From: Lachnospiraceae bacterium
GTDB taxonomy: Bacteria > Bacillota > Clostridia > Lachnospirales > Lachnospiraceae
Assembly: GCA_017621815.1 (NCBI GenBank)
Contig: JAGASK010000039.1
Coordinates: 124,001 to 188,000 of the forward strand
Direction: 5' to 3'
DNA: 64,000 nucleotides
Part shown: one piece after another, positions 9,210 to 19,001 of the stretch
How the letters are laid out: every line of letters starts with the position of its first letter
Numbering within the stretch: the first letter of the stretch is position 1
Notes under the pieces: generated by a model
Database searches by the model: none
Told to the model about the DNA's origin: nothing
The model's input: the letters and a program-made list of their open reading frames with translations, nothing else
Made by a program: the position numbers and the translations under genes

Positions 9210-11414
9210 TCAGAAAGTCAGACAGAATTCCGCCTGATTCAAAGTTCTGCTGTTACCACCCACAAATACAGTAAATCTTCCCGGTTCTGCTGTATATTTC
9301 ATATTAATATCATGGAATTTCAGCATATTCTCGGTTATCGTGAAGCTGACCTCTTTTTCCTCTCCGGGATCAAGCCAAAGCTTTTCAAATCCCCGCAGTT
9401 CCCTGACAGGCCTTACCACACTGCCTTCTTCATCCCTGATATACAGCTGTACCGTCTCTGCCCCTTTTCTGCTGCCGATATTTTTTACGGTAACAGAAGC
9501 AGTAATTTTTCCGTTTCTTTCCAGATTGCCGCTGCTCAATTTCACACCGCTGTACGAAAACTCCGTATAGGACAATCCGTACCCGAAGGAATATAAAGGC
9601 TCATTAGGTATATCCATATATCTTGACTGAAAGCGGTTTTCCGGCTGATCAGGATTCATTCTTCTTCCTGTCTTAAATTCATTGTAAAATACAGGCACCT
9701 GTCCCACTGCATAGGGAAAACTCATAGGAAGTTTTCCGCTTGGGGCTGTTTCCCCATAAAGCACTTCGGCAATCGCGTTGCCGCCTTCTGTTCCCGGCAT
9801 CCATACCACCAGTACCGCCTTTGCCAGTTCCTTGATTTCCCTGATATCCAAAGGTCTTCCGTTAAACAATACCACTGCAATATTTTTATTTACCCTTGCA
9901 ATTTCCCGAAGAAGCTTTTTCTGTCCTTCGGGAATCGTAATGTCCGCCCGGCTTGCTGCCTCTCCCGTCTGAGCCATATGCTCACCGATACAAAGCACTA
10001 CTTTGTCTGCCTTCTGCGCAGCCTCCACCGCTTCATCAAGCATCATCTGCGCCTGTGTCTGTGTTCTGCTGCTTTCATAAATGAAATTCATCCCCGGCAT
10101 TACTGCGCCCGGTTCCAGAGAATCGCAGCCTTTTGCAAATATGGCATTGGCCCCGATAGCCGCCACGCCTTCTTTAACCGAAACGGCATCTTTTTCATCC
10201 GCGAAAATGCTCCATGCACCGATAATAGCCTTTTCTTCCGTAAAGGGTCCGATAAATGCCACCTTTTCTTCCTTTTTCAGCGGCAGAATTCCGTCATTTT
10301 CAAGCAGCACAAAGGTTTCCTTTGCCGCTTCTTTTGCTTTTCTTCTGTGTTCTTCACAAAGCAGCACTTTCTTTTCCGCTTCCTCATCCGCATCCTTATA
10401 AGGATTTTCAAAAAGTCCCAGTTTATTTTTCAGTTCCAGTACGCGCAGAACCGCTTCATCAAGAAGCGCTTCATCCAGTTCGCCGCTTTCAATCAGTTCC
10501 TTCAGATAGTTGGAATAGCAGGTGGTCATCATGTCAATATCCGTGCCTGCTAAAAGAGCCAGCTTCGCTGCTTCCTTTCTGTCCTTTGCAACGCCGTGAT
10601 TTCTGATTTCCTCAATCGCTGCCCAGTCGGAAATCACAGTTCCTTCAAAACCCATCTCACCCCTTAAGATATCCCTGAGCAGCCATTTATTGGCACTGGA
10701 GGGCATACGGTTTAAAGTATTAAAGGAAGTCATCACAAGCAGCGCCCCTGCCTTAACCGCCGCTTCATAGGCAGGCAGATAATCATCCCTTAAGGTTCTT
10801 TCCGAAAGCTCCACATTATTATAATCCCTGCCCGCAACAGGCGCCCCGTATGCCGCGAAATGCTTTACGCAGGCTCCTATTTTACCCGGCTGTTTCGGGT
10901 CATCCCCCTGATATCCTTCTACCAGCGCTTTTGCATAAACACTGTTTAAATAAGTATCCTCTCCGTTGGACTCCATTACCCTTCCCCACCTTGCATCCCT
11001 TACAAGGTCTAACATAGGTGAAAAGGTCACCTGAATTCCTGCCGCAGATGCCTCCTTGGCTGCCACTTCAGCTCCTTCTTTCGCCACCTTTGGGTTAAAG
11101 GCTGCTCCCTGTGCCAGCGGAATGGGAAATGCCGTTTTATATCCGTTTATAATATCTGCCATAAAGACAAGGGGAATGTGATGGGGATGATTTTCCATAT
11201 GTGCCTTTTGTATTTTCTTTATATTTTCCGCACCCACTATGCTTAAAACACTTCCCGCTTCCCGAATGGTCTTTTCCGAAAATCCCTGCTCGGATGCAGG
11301 ACCGGTTGCAATACTTCCGCCCTCATAAAAACTGCCGTTTCCCTGAAATAACTGGTTTATTTTCTCCTCCAGGGACATTTCCTCAAGTAATTCTAAAAGT
11401 TTCCGCTGTTCCAT
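9210..11414 (-). CDS. GH3 beta-glycosidase (beta-glucosidase/xylosidase type)
   Basis: Cytoplasmic family 3 glycoside hydrolase of 734 residues, no signal peptide. Domains in order: TIM barrel (about 1-310) with KHFAAYG and the nucleophile Asp263 in TVISDW; alpha/beta sandwich (about 360-590) with GEHMAQTGEAASR; C-terminal fibronectin-III-like domain (about 640-720), as in BglX-type enzymes. The start is the ATG at 11412-11414 with TGGAGGAAA; the 46 extra upstream codons overlap the radical SAM gene and are not family-like. Most such enzymes release terminal beta-glucose, but xylose, arabinose or GlcNAc specificities occur and cannot be separated here. Immediate linkage to a sugar-sensing GGDEF protein suggests the sugar it releases or cleaves may be sensed. 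Confidence 0.92.
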   Translation of the reverse strand: MEQRKLLELLEEMSLEEKINQLFQGNGSFYEGGSIATGPASEQGFSEKTIREAGSVLSIVGAENIKKIQKAHMENHPHHIPLVFMADIINGYKTAFPIPLAQGAAFNPKVAKEGAEVAAKEASAAGIQVTFSPMLDLVRDARWGRVMESNGEDTYLNSVYAKALVEGYQGDDPKQPGKIGACVKHFAAYGAPVAGRDYNNVELSERTLRDDYLPAYEAAVKAGALLVMTSFNTLNRMPSSANKWLLRDILRGEMGFEGTVISDWAAIEEIRNHGVAKDRKEAAKLALLAGTDIDMMTTCYSNYLKELIESGELDEALLDEAVLRVLELKNKLGLFENPYKDADEEAEKKVLLCEEHRRKAKEAAKETFVLLENDGILPLKKEEKVAFIGPFTEEKAIIGAWSIFADEKDAVSVKEGVAAIGANAIFAKGCDSLEPGAVMPGMNFIYESSRTQTQAQMMLDEAVEAAQKADKVVLCIGEHMAQTGEAASRADITIPEGQKKLLREIARVNKNIAVVLFNGRPLDIREIKELAKAVLVVWMPGTEGGNAIAEVLYGETAPSGKLPMSFPYAVGQVPVFYNEFKTGRRMNPDQPENRFQSRYMDIPNEPLYSFGYGLSYTEFSYSGVKLSSGNLERNGKITASVTVKNIGSRKGAETVQLYIRDEEGSVVRPVRELRGFEKLWLDPGEEKEVSFTITENMLKFHDINMKYTAEPGRFTVFVGGNSRTLNQAEFCLTF

Positions 11415-11439
11415 AGCTTTCCTCCATTTGTTTTTTCTT

Positions 11440-12357
11440 TCAGATTCCCTCTCCGCCAAAGTCCGGAATAAAGCTCTCCTTTGCTGTTTCACCTTCCTGA
11501 ATAAAGGCATTTTCCACTCCAAGGGAAAGAGCATAATCCACCACAGTTTCATATTCCCGCTTTGTCACCCTGCGGCAGAGTTCTTCACAACCTTTAAGCT
11601 CTTTCAGCCGCTCAAAGGGGGTATATTGATTCATCAGGCTCAAATAAACACGGTTTCCATACCTTTCATGCACATATTTAATAACCGCTTTGGCATTTTT
11701 CTTATGCCCCGGCAAAAGCAGGTGCCTTACAATCACGCCCTTTAACATCATTCCCTTTTCATCAAATTCCGGTTCTCCCGCTGTATATACCATAGCCTCA
11801 AGAGCCTTCTTTGCCACTTCAGGATAATCAGGCGCACGGGAATACTTTTCTGCCAGAGCCCCTTCCATATACTTAAAATCCGTAAGAAAAATATCCACGA
11901 TTCCTTTCAGGCTTTTTATGATTTCTCTTTTCTCATATCCGCTGCAATTATAAACAACAGGCAGCCCGAGACCCCTGCATCTGCTCTGCAAAACTGCCCG
12001 GATAATTTCTGTTACATAATGATCCGGCGTCACCAGATTAATATTTGCCGCTCCCTGCTCCTGCAGCGAAAGGAAAATATCAGCAAGTCCTGATACCGTA
12101 ATTTCTTTTCCCTGCCGTGCTGCCGCAATTTCAAAATTCTGGCAATAGACACAACGCAGGCTGCAGCCAGAAAAGAACACCGTTCCCGAGCCTGTCTTCC
12201 CTGAAATACAAGGCTCCTCCCACATATGCAGCGCTGCTCTCGCCACAATTATCTTATTATCCGAAAGACAATACCCTGTTTTTCCTTCTGCACGGTTCAC
12301 CATACAGTTTCTCGGGCAGAGATTACATGGGCTGTTGCTGAATTCCTTCCGTTCCAT
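11440..12357 (-). CDS. PflX-like radical SAM protein (COG1313)
   Basis: Radical S-adenosylmethionine protein of 305 residues related to pyruvate formate-lyase activating enzymes. The iron-sulphur motif is GCSLRCVYCQ with Cys65, Cys69 and Cys72. The N-terminus has additional cysteines (CNLCPRNC at 11-18, then Cys30 and Cys50), a feature of the uncharacterised PflX group, which may hold a second metal site. LLLPGHKKNAKAVIKYVHERYG and SLMNQYTP are family-conserved. No glycyl-radical enzyme lies nearby, so a substrate cannot be proposed. It sits 25 bases before GH3 and 8 bases after DUF6056, hence in the same probable operon. Confidence 0.85.
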   Translation of the reverse strand: MERKEFSNSPCNLCPRNCMVNRAEGKTGYCLSDNKIIVARAALHMWEEPCISGKTGSGTVFFSGCSLRCVYCQNFEIAAARQGKEITVSGLADIFLSLQEQGAANINLVTPDHYVTEIIRAVLQSRCRGLGLPVVYNCSGYEKREIIKSLKGIVDIFLTDFKYMEGALAEKYSRAPDYPEVAKKALEAMVYTAGEPEFDEKGMMLKGVIVRHLLLPGHKKNAKAVIKYVHERYGNRVYLSLMNQYTPFERLKELKGCEELCRRVTKREYETVVDYALSLGVENAFIQEGETAKESFIPDFGGEGI

Positions 12358-12365
12358 AAAAGTAA

Positions 12366-13769
12366 TTACTCCTCACCGCTGCCATACAGTTCATTCCATT
12401 CATCTCTCGGAATGGCTGTAATATTGCCTACGTCATAATATACCTCATAAAAACTGTTTATCCAGTAATCCTTATCCTCCGTTAAATCCGAATCGTGGGC
12501 ATTGCTGTAGGGATTTCTGAAAGCTTCCCTGTACTTGGGAATCACCACAATACCGTCTCCTTCCGGATCCGCTTTATCCGCTTCAATTAAAGCTATTCTT
12601 TCATTTTCTTCTCTGTATATTCTTGCAAGATTGACCAGATTTTCCAGATAAGTAAAAAACAACCACAGGCACAGTACGCTCACAAGACTGTATTTTGCCG
12701 TTCTGATAACAAGCTCCTTATCAGCTGCATCCATAATTCCCTGAATGCAGGCAATCATAAGAAATACTCCCGCTCCGAAAAAAGCCCTGTCTTCCGGGGT
12801 AGGCGCCAGAATCAGCGCATAGGCGGTTGCCGCTGCTGCCACCGTAAACAAAATGCTTTCATTCGTCCTTACAGCCTTCCAGCTGTTCATTCTCTTTTGA
12901 AGGACCTGAATTACAATTACAATAATCAGAATTACAAACAGGATAAAAAACAATTCTCTTACTGTCACAGTTGTTTTGTAAATCCGGGAAAGCAGCCCCA
13001 CAAGTCCGGTGTATTCCCCTGCCGACATAGTCTCACTTCTGTTTCGCACCCCCGGAGCGGAAATCATTCCCAGAATGCCGCAGCACATACCTAAGGCTCC
13101 CGTTATCATAAAAGGATAAACTGCTTTTTTTCCTGCCTTTTTATTTTCCCACCAGAAATTAAGCGCAAACAAAAGTGCCAGTAAAAGACCGCCGCCTGAA
13201 GTATTTTCATTGCACCAGCCTGCCAGTACCCCAAAGAAAAAGGCGCCTGCCGAAAGCGCTGCCGGATGCTTTATTTTATCAATATGCTCAAGAAAATATC
13301 TGTAAAAGGTAAAAAATCCGAGAATAAAAACACTTCCCCACAGATAATTGCAGGCACCGCAAATCCAAAGCATGGTCTGCCCGAAATCCACCGTAAATTT
13401 CCACAGGAAAGCAATGATTAAAAGCAGTACAAAAATATCATATTTCTTTTTTCTCCTGATATTATGATAAATCAGCAAAATCAGCGCTCCAAACATCCCG
13501 CTGTTAACCACATTAAAAACCTGCTTACCGGCTGAAAGGGAAAGTCTCACATTAAACTGTCCCACCACGCGTCCGCTGTTTGACAGATATTCACCGTACT
13601 GCTGCTTCACAAGCTCCCATAAAGAAGAAGCCTTCCTTACTTCATTCAGATAAGCATAATCATCCGAAAGATAAGGCGTCAGCAAGTTATAAACAAATAT
13701 CATCAGCACTGCAGCGCCCATAATCAGACAAAATATTATTTTTCTATGTTTTTCCACAAAAGATGCCAC
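12366..13769 (-). CDS. DUF6056-type polytopic membrane protein
   Basis: Integral membrane protein of 467 residues with about ten hydrophobic segments, the first at about 11-32. Directly after the first helix comes YLSDDYAYLNEV, an acidic SDDY motif resembling the DD/DE motif in the first outer loop of GT-C glycosyltransferases, and further on TMLWICGACNYLWG and GWCNENTSGGG, both seen in DUF6056 proteins. The start codon is GTG at 13767-13769 with AGAGGA upstream. Function is unknown; a lipid-linked sugar transferase role for a cell-surface polymer is a reasonable but unproven idea. It is the promoter-proximal gene of the leftward group. Confidence 0.75.
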   Translation of the reverse strand: MASFVEKHRKIIFCLIMGAAVLMIFVYNLLTPYLSDDYAYLNEVRKASSLWELVKQQYGEYLSNSGRVVGQFNVRLSLSAGKQVFNVVNSGMFGALILLIYHNIRRKKKYDIFVLLLIIAFLWKFTVDFGQTMLWICGACNYLWGSVFILGFFTFYRYFLEHIDKIKHPAALSAGAFFFGVLAGWCNENTSGGGLLLALLFALNFWWENKKAGKKAVYPFMITGALGMCCGILGMISAPGVRNRSETMSAGEYTGLVGLLSRIYKTTVTVRELFFILFVILIIVIVIQVLQKRMNSWKAVRTNESILFTVAAAATAYALILAPTPEDRAFFGAGVFLMIACIQGIMDAADKELVIRTAKYSLVSVLCLWLFFTYLENLVNLARIYREENERIALIEADKADPEGDGIVVIPKYREAFRNPYSNAHDSDLTEDKDYWINSFYEVYYDVGNITAIPRDEWNELYGSGEE

Positions 13770-13809
13770 AATTAAATCCTCTTCCGATATATTATTTTAC
13801 TATTTTATC

Positions 13810-13838
13810 ATTTTACCAAACCGCCCTTCATAATGCAA
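13810..13838 (-). promoter_or_regulatory. Promoter of the DUF6056-PflX-GH3-GGDEF group
   Basis: Minus-strand TTGCAT (13838-13833), 17-base spacer, TAAAAT (13815-13810), about 40 bases before the GTG start. Reasonable but not perfect sigma-A match. Confidence 0.5.
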
Positions 13839-13892
13839 CTTATGAAAAAAGACCTTTATACTCCGCAAATAATAGTATTCTTCCCTCAAATA

Positions 13893-13901
13893 TGCTATAC
13901 T
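13893..13901 (+). promoter_or_regulatory. Extended -10 promoter of mutS2
   Basis: TGCTATACT (13893-13901) is an extended -10 element; no good -35 is seen 17 bases upstream. It lies 52 bases before the mutS2 start and would serve mutS2 and probably the two-component system and trmL behind it. Confidence 0.5.
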
Positions 13902-13953
13902 AATATAACTATGTTTAAACAAGATTATCGAGAAAGTACCGGAATAAAGAATT

Positions 13954-16344
13954 ATGAATGAAAAAACTTTACAAACACTGGAATACACAAAAATAATTGA
14001 TACCCTGACGGAGAAAGCCACCTCTGAACCGGGCCGCGAGCTGTGCAGAAAGCTCATTCCCATGACGGATCTTTCCGCCATCGGGCTTGCCCAGACGCAG
14101 ACCGCAGATGCCCTTACCATGCTGTTTCAAAAAGGCTCCACTTCCTTTGGCGGAAACAAAAATGTTGCCATGGCACTGCGCTCTCTGGAAATCGGCAGCA
14201 CACTGTCTTCCTCAGAGCTTTTGAAAATTGCGGGACTCCTTGACAACGTAAACCGCATTAAGGCTTATGGCCGCAGCCAGAAGGAAGACGAAAAGGAAAC
14301 CTCTCTGACCGGTTTCTTTAATGCTTTGGAACCGCTGACCCTGCTGTCAGGAGAAATCAGGCGCTGTATCCTTTCCGAAGATGAAATAGCCGATGATGCC
14401 AGCGCCGGCTTAAAGCATATCCGCAGAAGCATTGCCCTTACAGGAGAAAAAATACACAGCCAGCTTACCTCCATGGTAAACGGATCCTACCGCAGCTACC
14501 TCCAGGACGCGGTAATTACCATGCGTGATAATCGTTACTGCATTCCTGTAAAGGCGGAGCACAAAGGACAGGTTCCCGGCATGGTACATGACCAGTCCTC
14601 CACCGGTTCCACCTTTTTCATTGAACCTGCCGCTGTTGTGGAGCTGAATAACCGTCTTAAAGAACTGGCCGTTCAGGAAAAGGAAGAAATCGAAGCAATT
14701 CTTGCTTCCTTAAGCGCACAAACAAAGGAACATGCCGCAGAAATTGCGGAAAACCAGAAAATTATGACTTTTCTTGACTTTACCTTTGCCAAAGCTTCTC
14801 TTGCCCTTGAGCAAAATGCCACAAGGCCCCTTTTTAATAAAGAACATTATATCAATATCAGGAAAGGCCGCCATCCCCTTCTGCCTGCAAAGAAGGCAGT
14901 GCCTATTGATATCCGGCTTGGGAAGGATTTTGATTTGCTGGTTATTACCGGTCCCAATACCGGCGGTAAAACGGTATCTTTAAAGACGGTGGGGCTTTTT
15001 ACCTTAATGGGGCAGGCAGGACTTCACATTCCTGCGCTGGACCGCTCGGAACTGTCCATTTTTACTGAGGTTTTTGCAGATATCGGGGACGAACAGAGCA
15101 TTGAGCAGAGCTTAAGTACCTTTTCTTCCCATATGACACGCATCGTTTCCATTTTAAAACAGGCTGATGAAAATTCCCTGTGCCTGTTTGACGAATTGTG
15201 TGCCGGAACTGACCCTACAGAAGGAGCGGCTCTTGCCATTGCCATTCTTGACCATCTTCACGGCAAAGGCATCCGCACCATAGCCACCACTCATTACAGT
15301 GAACTGAAGGTCTATGCCCTTACCACCGGCTTTGTGGAAAACGCATGCTGTGAATTTAACGTGGAGACTCTTTCTCCCACCTACCGGCTCTTAATCGGCA
15401 TTCCCGGCAAAAGCAATGCTTTTGCCATATCCTCTAAGCTGGGTCTCCCCGGCTATATTATCGAAGCGGCGGATAAACAGCTCAGCAGCGATGACAAGAG
15501 CTTTGAAGATTTACTGACGGATTTGGAACAGAGCAGGGTTACTATCGAAAAAGAACGTCTTGAAATTGCTTCTTATAAGGAAGAAATCAAGGACTTAAAG
15601 AAACGCCTGCAGGAGAAGAATGAAAAAATAGATAATGCCAAAGAGCGCATTCTGCGTCAGGCCAATGAACAGGCAAGGGAAATCCTGCAGGAAGCCAAGG
15701 ACGTTGCCGATGAAACCATTAAAGTCTTTCAAAAGGCCGGTCCCGGCGCTTCTTTGAAGGATTTGGAAAAATCCCGTGAAAAAATCAGAGGCAAAATTAA
15801 CGAAAAAAATGATAAACTGACTTTAAAAAGCAAAGAACCCGGGCAAAACAAAAAGCTTAAGCCTGAGCAGCTGAAAAAGGGTGACAGCATAAAGATTCTT
15901 TCCATGGGTCTTACAGGAACCGTAAGTACCCTGCCCGACCATAAAGGAAATCTTTTCGTTCAGTGCGGCATCATCCGCTCCCAGGTGAATATTAATGATC
16001 TGGTTCTCATTGATGATAATGATGCCGGCAGGAATGCTTCCTCCGCCTTACGCAGTTCACATACGGGAAAAATAAGGATGTCCAAGTCCTTAAACGTATC
16101 CCCGGAAATCAATCTTCTGGGCAAAACCGTGGACGAAGCTCTGGCAGAGCTTGATAAATATCTGGATGATGCCTATCTTGCCCATTTGTCCACAGTGCGC
16201 GTGGTACACGGCAAGGGAACCGGAGCTTTAAGAAGCGCCGTACAAAGCCATTTGAAACGAATCAAATACGTAAAAAGCTACCGTCTTGGCGAGTACGGCG
16301 AAGGCGATGCCGGTGTAACAATTGTAACTTTTAAAGAACAATAA
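13954..16344 (+). CDS. mutS2: MutS2 / RqcU-like ATPase-endonuclease
   Basis: MutS family protein of 796 residues without the mismatch-recognition domain, as in MutS2. Core helices (about 1-290) are followed by the ATPase with Walker A GPNTGGKT (333-340) and Walker B LCLFDELCAGTDPTEGA, a long coiled-coil region (about 515-640), a KOW-like segment (GDSIKILSMGLTGTV) and a C-terminal Smr nuclease domain (about 715-796) with VVHGKGTGALR. In Bacillus the homologue acts on collided ribosomes and in Helicobacter it suppresses recombination; either role is possible. In the first Smr motif the usual LDLxG is LLGKTVDEA. It heads a rightward gene group. Confidence 0.96.
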   Translation: MNEKTLQTLEYTKIIDTLTEKATSEPGRELCRKLIPMTDLSAIGLAQTQTADALTMLFQKGSTSFGGNKNVAMALRSLEIGSTLSSSELLKIAGLLDNVNRIKAYGRSQKEDEKETSLTGFFNALEPLTLLSGEIRRCILSEDEIADDASAGLKHIRRSIALTGEKIHSQLTSMVNGSYRSYLQDAVITMRDNRYCIPVKAEHKGQVPGMVHDQSSTGSTFFIEPAAVVELNNRLKELAVQEKEEIEAILASLSAQTKEHAAEIAENQKIMTFLDFTFAKASLALEQNATRPLFNKEHYINIRKGRHPLLPAKKAVPIDIRLGKDFDLLVITGPNTGGKTVSLKTVGLFTLMGQAGLHIPALDRSELSIFTEVFADIGDEQSIEQSLSTFSSHMTRIVSILKQADENSLCLFDELCAGTDPTEGAALAIAILDHLHGKGIRTIATTHYSELKVYALTTGFVENACCEFNVETLSPTYRLLIGIPGKSNAFAISSKLGLPGYIIEAADKQLSSDDKSFEDLLTDLEQSRVTIEKERLEIASYKEEIKDLKKRLQEKNEKIDNAKERILRQANEQAREILQEAKDVADETIKVFQKAGPGASLKDLEKSREKIRGKINEKNDKLTLKSKEPGQNKKLKPEQLKKGDSIKILSMGLTGTVSTLPDHKGNLFVQCGIIRSQVNINDLVLIDDNDAGRNASSALRSSHTGKIRMSKSLNVSPEINLLGKTVDEALAELDKYLDDAYLAHLSTVRVVHGKGTGALRSAVQSHLKRIKYVKSYRLGEYGEGDAGVTIVTFKEQ

Positions 16345-16361
16345 AAAATAAGGAGTGCCCT

Positions 16362-17060
16362 ATGGTTAATAAACAGAAAATTCTTATTGTAGATGATGAC
16401 AGCAATATCGCGGAACTGATATCCCTTTATCTCACCAAAGAGTGTTTTGACACCATGATAGCCGGAGACGGGGAGACCGCTCTTCTCTTAGCGGATTCCT
16501 TCGCCCCCAACTTAATCCTGCTTGACCTGATGCTGCCCGGTATTGACGGCTATCAGGTCTGCCGTGAAATCCGCGCCAGGTCCTCTACACCGATTATTAT
16601 GCTTTCCGCTAAAGGAGAGATTTTTGACAAGGTTCTGGGACTGGAACTTGGCGCCGATGACTATATGGAAAAGCCCTTCGATTCCAAAGAGCTTGTTGCC
16701 AGAGTGAAAGCAGTCCTCCGGCGTTACAAGCCTGCTCCCTCCATTCCTGCGGAAGCAGATGCAAAATGCGTGGAATATCCTGACCTTGTTATTAACCAGA
16801 CAAACTATTCTGTTATTTATAAAGGCAAGACTGTGGATATGCCGCCTAAAGAACTTGAGCTTTTATATTTCCTGGCATCTTCACCCAATCACGTTTTTAC
16901 AAGGGAGCAGCTTCTTGACCAGATTTGGGGCTATGAATACATTGGAGATACCAGGACTGTAGACGTACATATAAAGCGTCTGCGTGAAAAAATCAATGAC
17001 CATGCCAACTGGCGAATCGCCACCATTTGGGGAATCGGCTATAAGTTTGAGGTGCGGTAA
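16362..17060 (+). CDS. OmpR/PhoB-family response regulator
   Basis: Two-component response regulator of 232 residues. Receiver domain (1-120): acidic pair Asp11-Asp12, phosphorylation site Asp55 in LILLDLMLPG and Lys104 in MEKPF. Winged-helix DNA-binding domain (about 135-230): FTREQLLDQIWGYEYIGDTRTVDVHIKRLREKI in shortened form is diagnostic. RBS AAGGAG. The stop codon overlaps the start of the histidine kinase by one base (TAATG), so the two are a cognate pair. Targets are unknown. Confidence 0.96.
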   Translation: MVNKQKILIVDDDSNIAELISLYLTKECFDTMIAGDGETALLLADSFAPNLILLDLMLPGIDGYQVCREIRARSSTPIIMLSAKGEIFDKVLGLELGADDYMEKPFDSKELVARVKAVLRRYKPAPSIPAEADAKCVEYPDLVINQTNYSVIYKGKTVDMPPKELELLYFLASSPNHVFTREQLLDQIWGYEYIGDTRTVDVHIKRLREKINDHANWRIATIWGIGYKFEVR

Positions 17061-18481
17061 TGAGAAAAACCCTCTATTTAAAATTTCTGCTGGCTTATTT
17101 CATTTTTGGCTTTTTTGGTTTTGTCGTTGTGGCAACCTTTGTAAACAGCATGACCATGGAACACCTGAAAAGAGAAAAAGCGGACGCTTTATATAAAGAA
17201 GCTACCCTGATTGCAAATACCTATGCTTCCGATTTGTACAATAACGAAACTTCACTGGATACTGTAAAAAAACAGTTGGATGCCCTGGATGCTTATCTTT
17301 CCGCCACTTTATGGATTATCAATCCTTCCGGCCGAATGATTCTCGACTCTGACGCTCCGATTGATGTGGAGAATGAAACTGTTATTTCCGGCTTTGACCC
17401 TACCGTAACAGAAGGCTCCTATTATACTATCGGAAACTTCTTTGACAGCTTTACGGAAGAACAGCTCAGCGTTTTTGCTCCTATTACCTCAGCCTATAAG
17501 GTGCGCGGATATGTAGTTATTCATTATCCCATGAAGAACATTATTGCTTCCTGCAACAGCCTGTTAAACATTTCTTACCTTATGCTGGTAATACTGTTTT
17601 TACTTTCGTTGATTATTTTAATTTTTTTCACGGAAATGGTTTACCTCCCCCTGCGGAAAATTACGGAAGCCACCGAACAGTATGCCGCAGGAAATATGCA
17701 TTATGAATTTCAGGTAGAAAGCGAGGATGAAATAGGATATCTTGCCGCTTCCTTAAATTATATGGCAAGTGAAATTGCAAGGTCCGAGGATGACCAGAAA
17801 AAATTCGTGGCAAATGTATCCCACGATTTCCGTTCCCCTCTTACCTCCATTAAAGGATACCTGGAGGCAATGCTTGACGGCACCATTCCTCCTGAGCTGT
17901 ATGAAAAATATTTAAACATTGTATTAAATGAGACGGAGCGTTTAACCAAGCTTACTAACAGCCTGCTCACCTTAAATAATTTAAATACCAAAGGCATGAT
18001 GCTGGATAAAAGCATCTTTGATATCAATCACGTCATCCGGAATACTGCTGCCTCTTTTGAAGGTACCTGCCGTAAAAAGACCATTGCCATTGAATTGATC
18101 CTTACAAATGACAAGCTGTATGTAAATGCCGATGAGGGAAAAATTCAACAGGTGCTTTATAACCTCCTGGATAATGCCATTAAGTTCAGCCACCAGGATT
18201 CCATTATCAAAGTGGAAACCACAGAAAGGCACAACAAGATTTTCGTTTCCGTAAAGGACAGCGGAATCGGCATTCCAAAGGATGATTTAAAACTTATCTG
18301 GGACCGCTTTTATAAATCGGATTTATCCCGCGGCAAGGATAAAAAGGGCACCGGACTGGGATTGTCCATTACCAAAGAGATTATTAATGCCCACGGAGAA
18401 CATATTAATGTTATCAGCACGGAAGGAGTCGGTTCTGAATTTATTTTTTCCCTTCCCGTGGCAGAACACAATGAAGATTAA
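17060..18481 (+). CDS. Membrane sensor histidine kinase
   Basis: Sensor kinase of 473 residues paired with the preceding regulator. TM1 at about 9-29, an extracytoplasmic sensor domain of about 140 residues, TM2 at about 171-192, then a HAMP linker (MVYLPLRKITEATEQYAAG), HisKA domain with phospho-acceptor His255 in ANVSHDFRSPLTSI, and an HATPase_c domain with N-box LLDNAIKFS, G1 DSGIGI and G2 GTGLGLSI. All catalytic motifs are intact. The sensed signal is unknown; close linkage to mutS2 does not indicate a function. Confidence 0.96.
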   Translation: MRKTLYLKFLLAYFIFGFFGFVVVATFVNSMTMEHLKREKADALYKEATLIANTYASDLYNNETSLDTVKKQLDALDAYLSATLWIINPSGRMILDSDAPIDVENETVISGFDPTVTEGSYYTIGNFFDSFTEEQLSVFAPITSAYKVRGYVVIHYPMKNIIASCNSLLNISYLMLVILFLLSLIILIFFTEMVYLPLRKITEATEQYAAGNMHYEFQVESEDEIGYLAASLNYMASEIARSEDDQKKFVANVSHDFRSPLTSIKGYLEAMLDGTIPPELYEKYLNIVLNETERLTKLTNSLLTLNNLNTKGMMLDKSIFDINHVIRNTAASFEGTCRKKTIAIELILTNDKLYVNADEGKIQQVLYNLLDNAIKFSHQDSIIKVETTERHNKIFVSVKDSGIGIPKDDLKLIWDRFYKSDLSRGKDKKGTGLGLSITKEIINAHGEHINVISTEGVGSEFIFSLPVAEHNED

Positions 18482-18501
18482 CATGCAGAAAAGAGGAAAA
18501 A

Positions 18502-18999
18502 ATGCACATTATATTACATCAGCCGGAAATTCCGGCAAATACGGGAAATATAGGAAGAACCTGCGTTGCAACAGGAACGGATTTACATCTGATAGAGCCC
18601 TTGGGCTTTCGTCTTACTGAAAAAGAAATTAAAAGAGCCGGTATGGATTACTGGGAACATCTTAATGTAACCAGATATATGAACTTTAATGAATTTAAAG
18701 AATTACACCCCGGCGCCAGAATCTGGATGGCAACCACCAAGGCAAAACATGTCTATACAGATGTTTCCTTTCGTCCCGACGATTTTATTATGTTCGGAAA
18801 GGAAAGTGCAGGCATCCCCGAAGAAATCCTTGTGGATTACGAGGAAACCTGCATCCGTATTCCCATGGAGCCGGAAATCCGCTCCTTAAATTTGTCCAAT
18901 TCAGTGGCTATTGTGCTGTACGAAGCTCTCCGTCAGCAAAACTTTGCCCATATGCAGATGGAAGGTGCGCTTCACAGGCTGCATTGGAAAAGTGAGTAA
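18502..18999 (+). CDS. trmL: tRNA (cytidine/uridine-34 2'-O)-methyltransferase TrmL
   Basis: SPOUT-class RNA methyltransferase of 165 residues that methylates the ribose of the wobble base in tRNA-Leu. The N-terminus MHIILHQPEIPANTGNIGRT is the TrmL signature; FGKESAGIPEEIL and IPMEPEIRSLNLSNSVAIVLYEALRQ form the SAM-binding trefoil knot. The start has AGAGGA upstream and lies 20 bases after the kinase gene. It ends two bases before the end of the convergent SIMPL gene. Confidence 0.95.
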   Translation: MHIILHQPEIPANTGNIGRTCVATGTDLHLIEPLGFRLTEKEIKRAGMDYWEHLNVTRYMNFNEFKELHPGARIWMATTKAKHVYTDVSFRPDDFIMFGKESAGIPEEILVDYEETCIRIPMEPEIRSLNLSNSVAIVLYEALRQQNFAHMQMEGALHRLHWKSE

Positions 19000-19001
19000 A
19001 A

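Noticed and set aside
13800-14120. 106-codon minus-strand frame over the mutS2 start
   Set aside because: Overlaps the mutS2 promoter and first codons in antisense; no RBS or recognisable domain.
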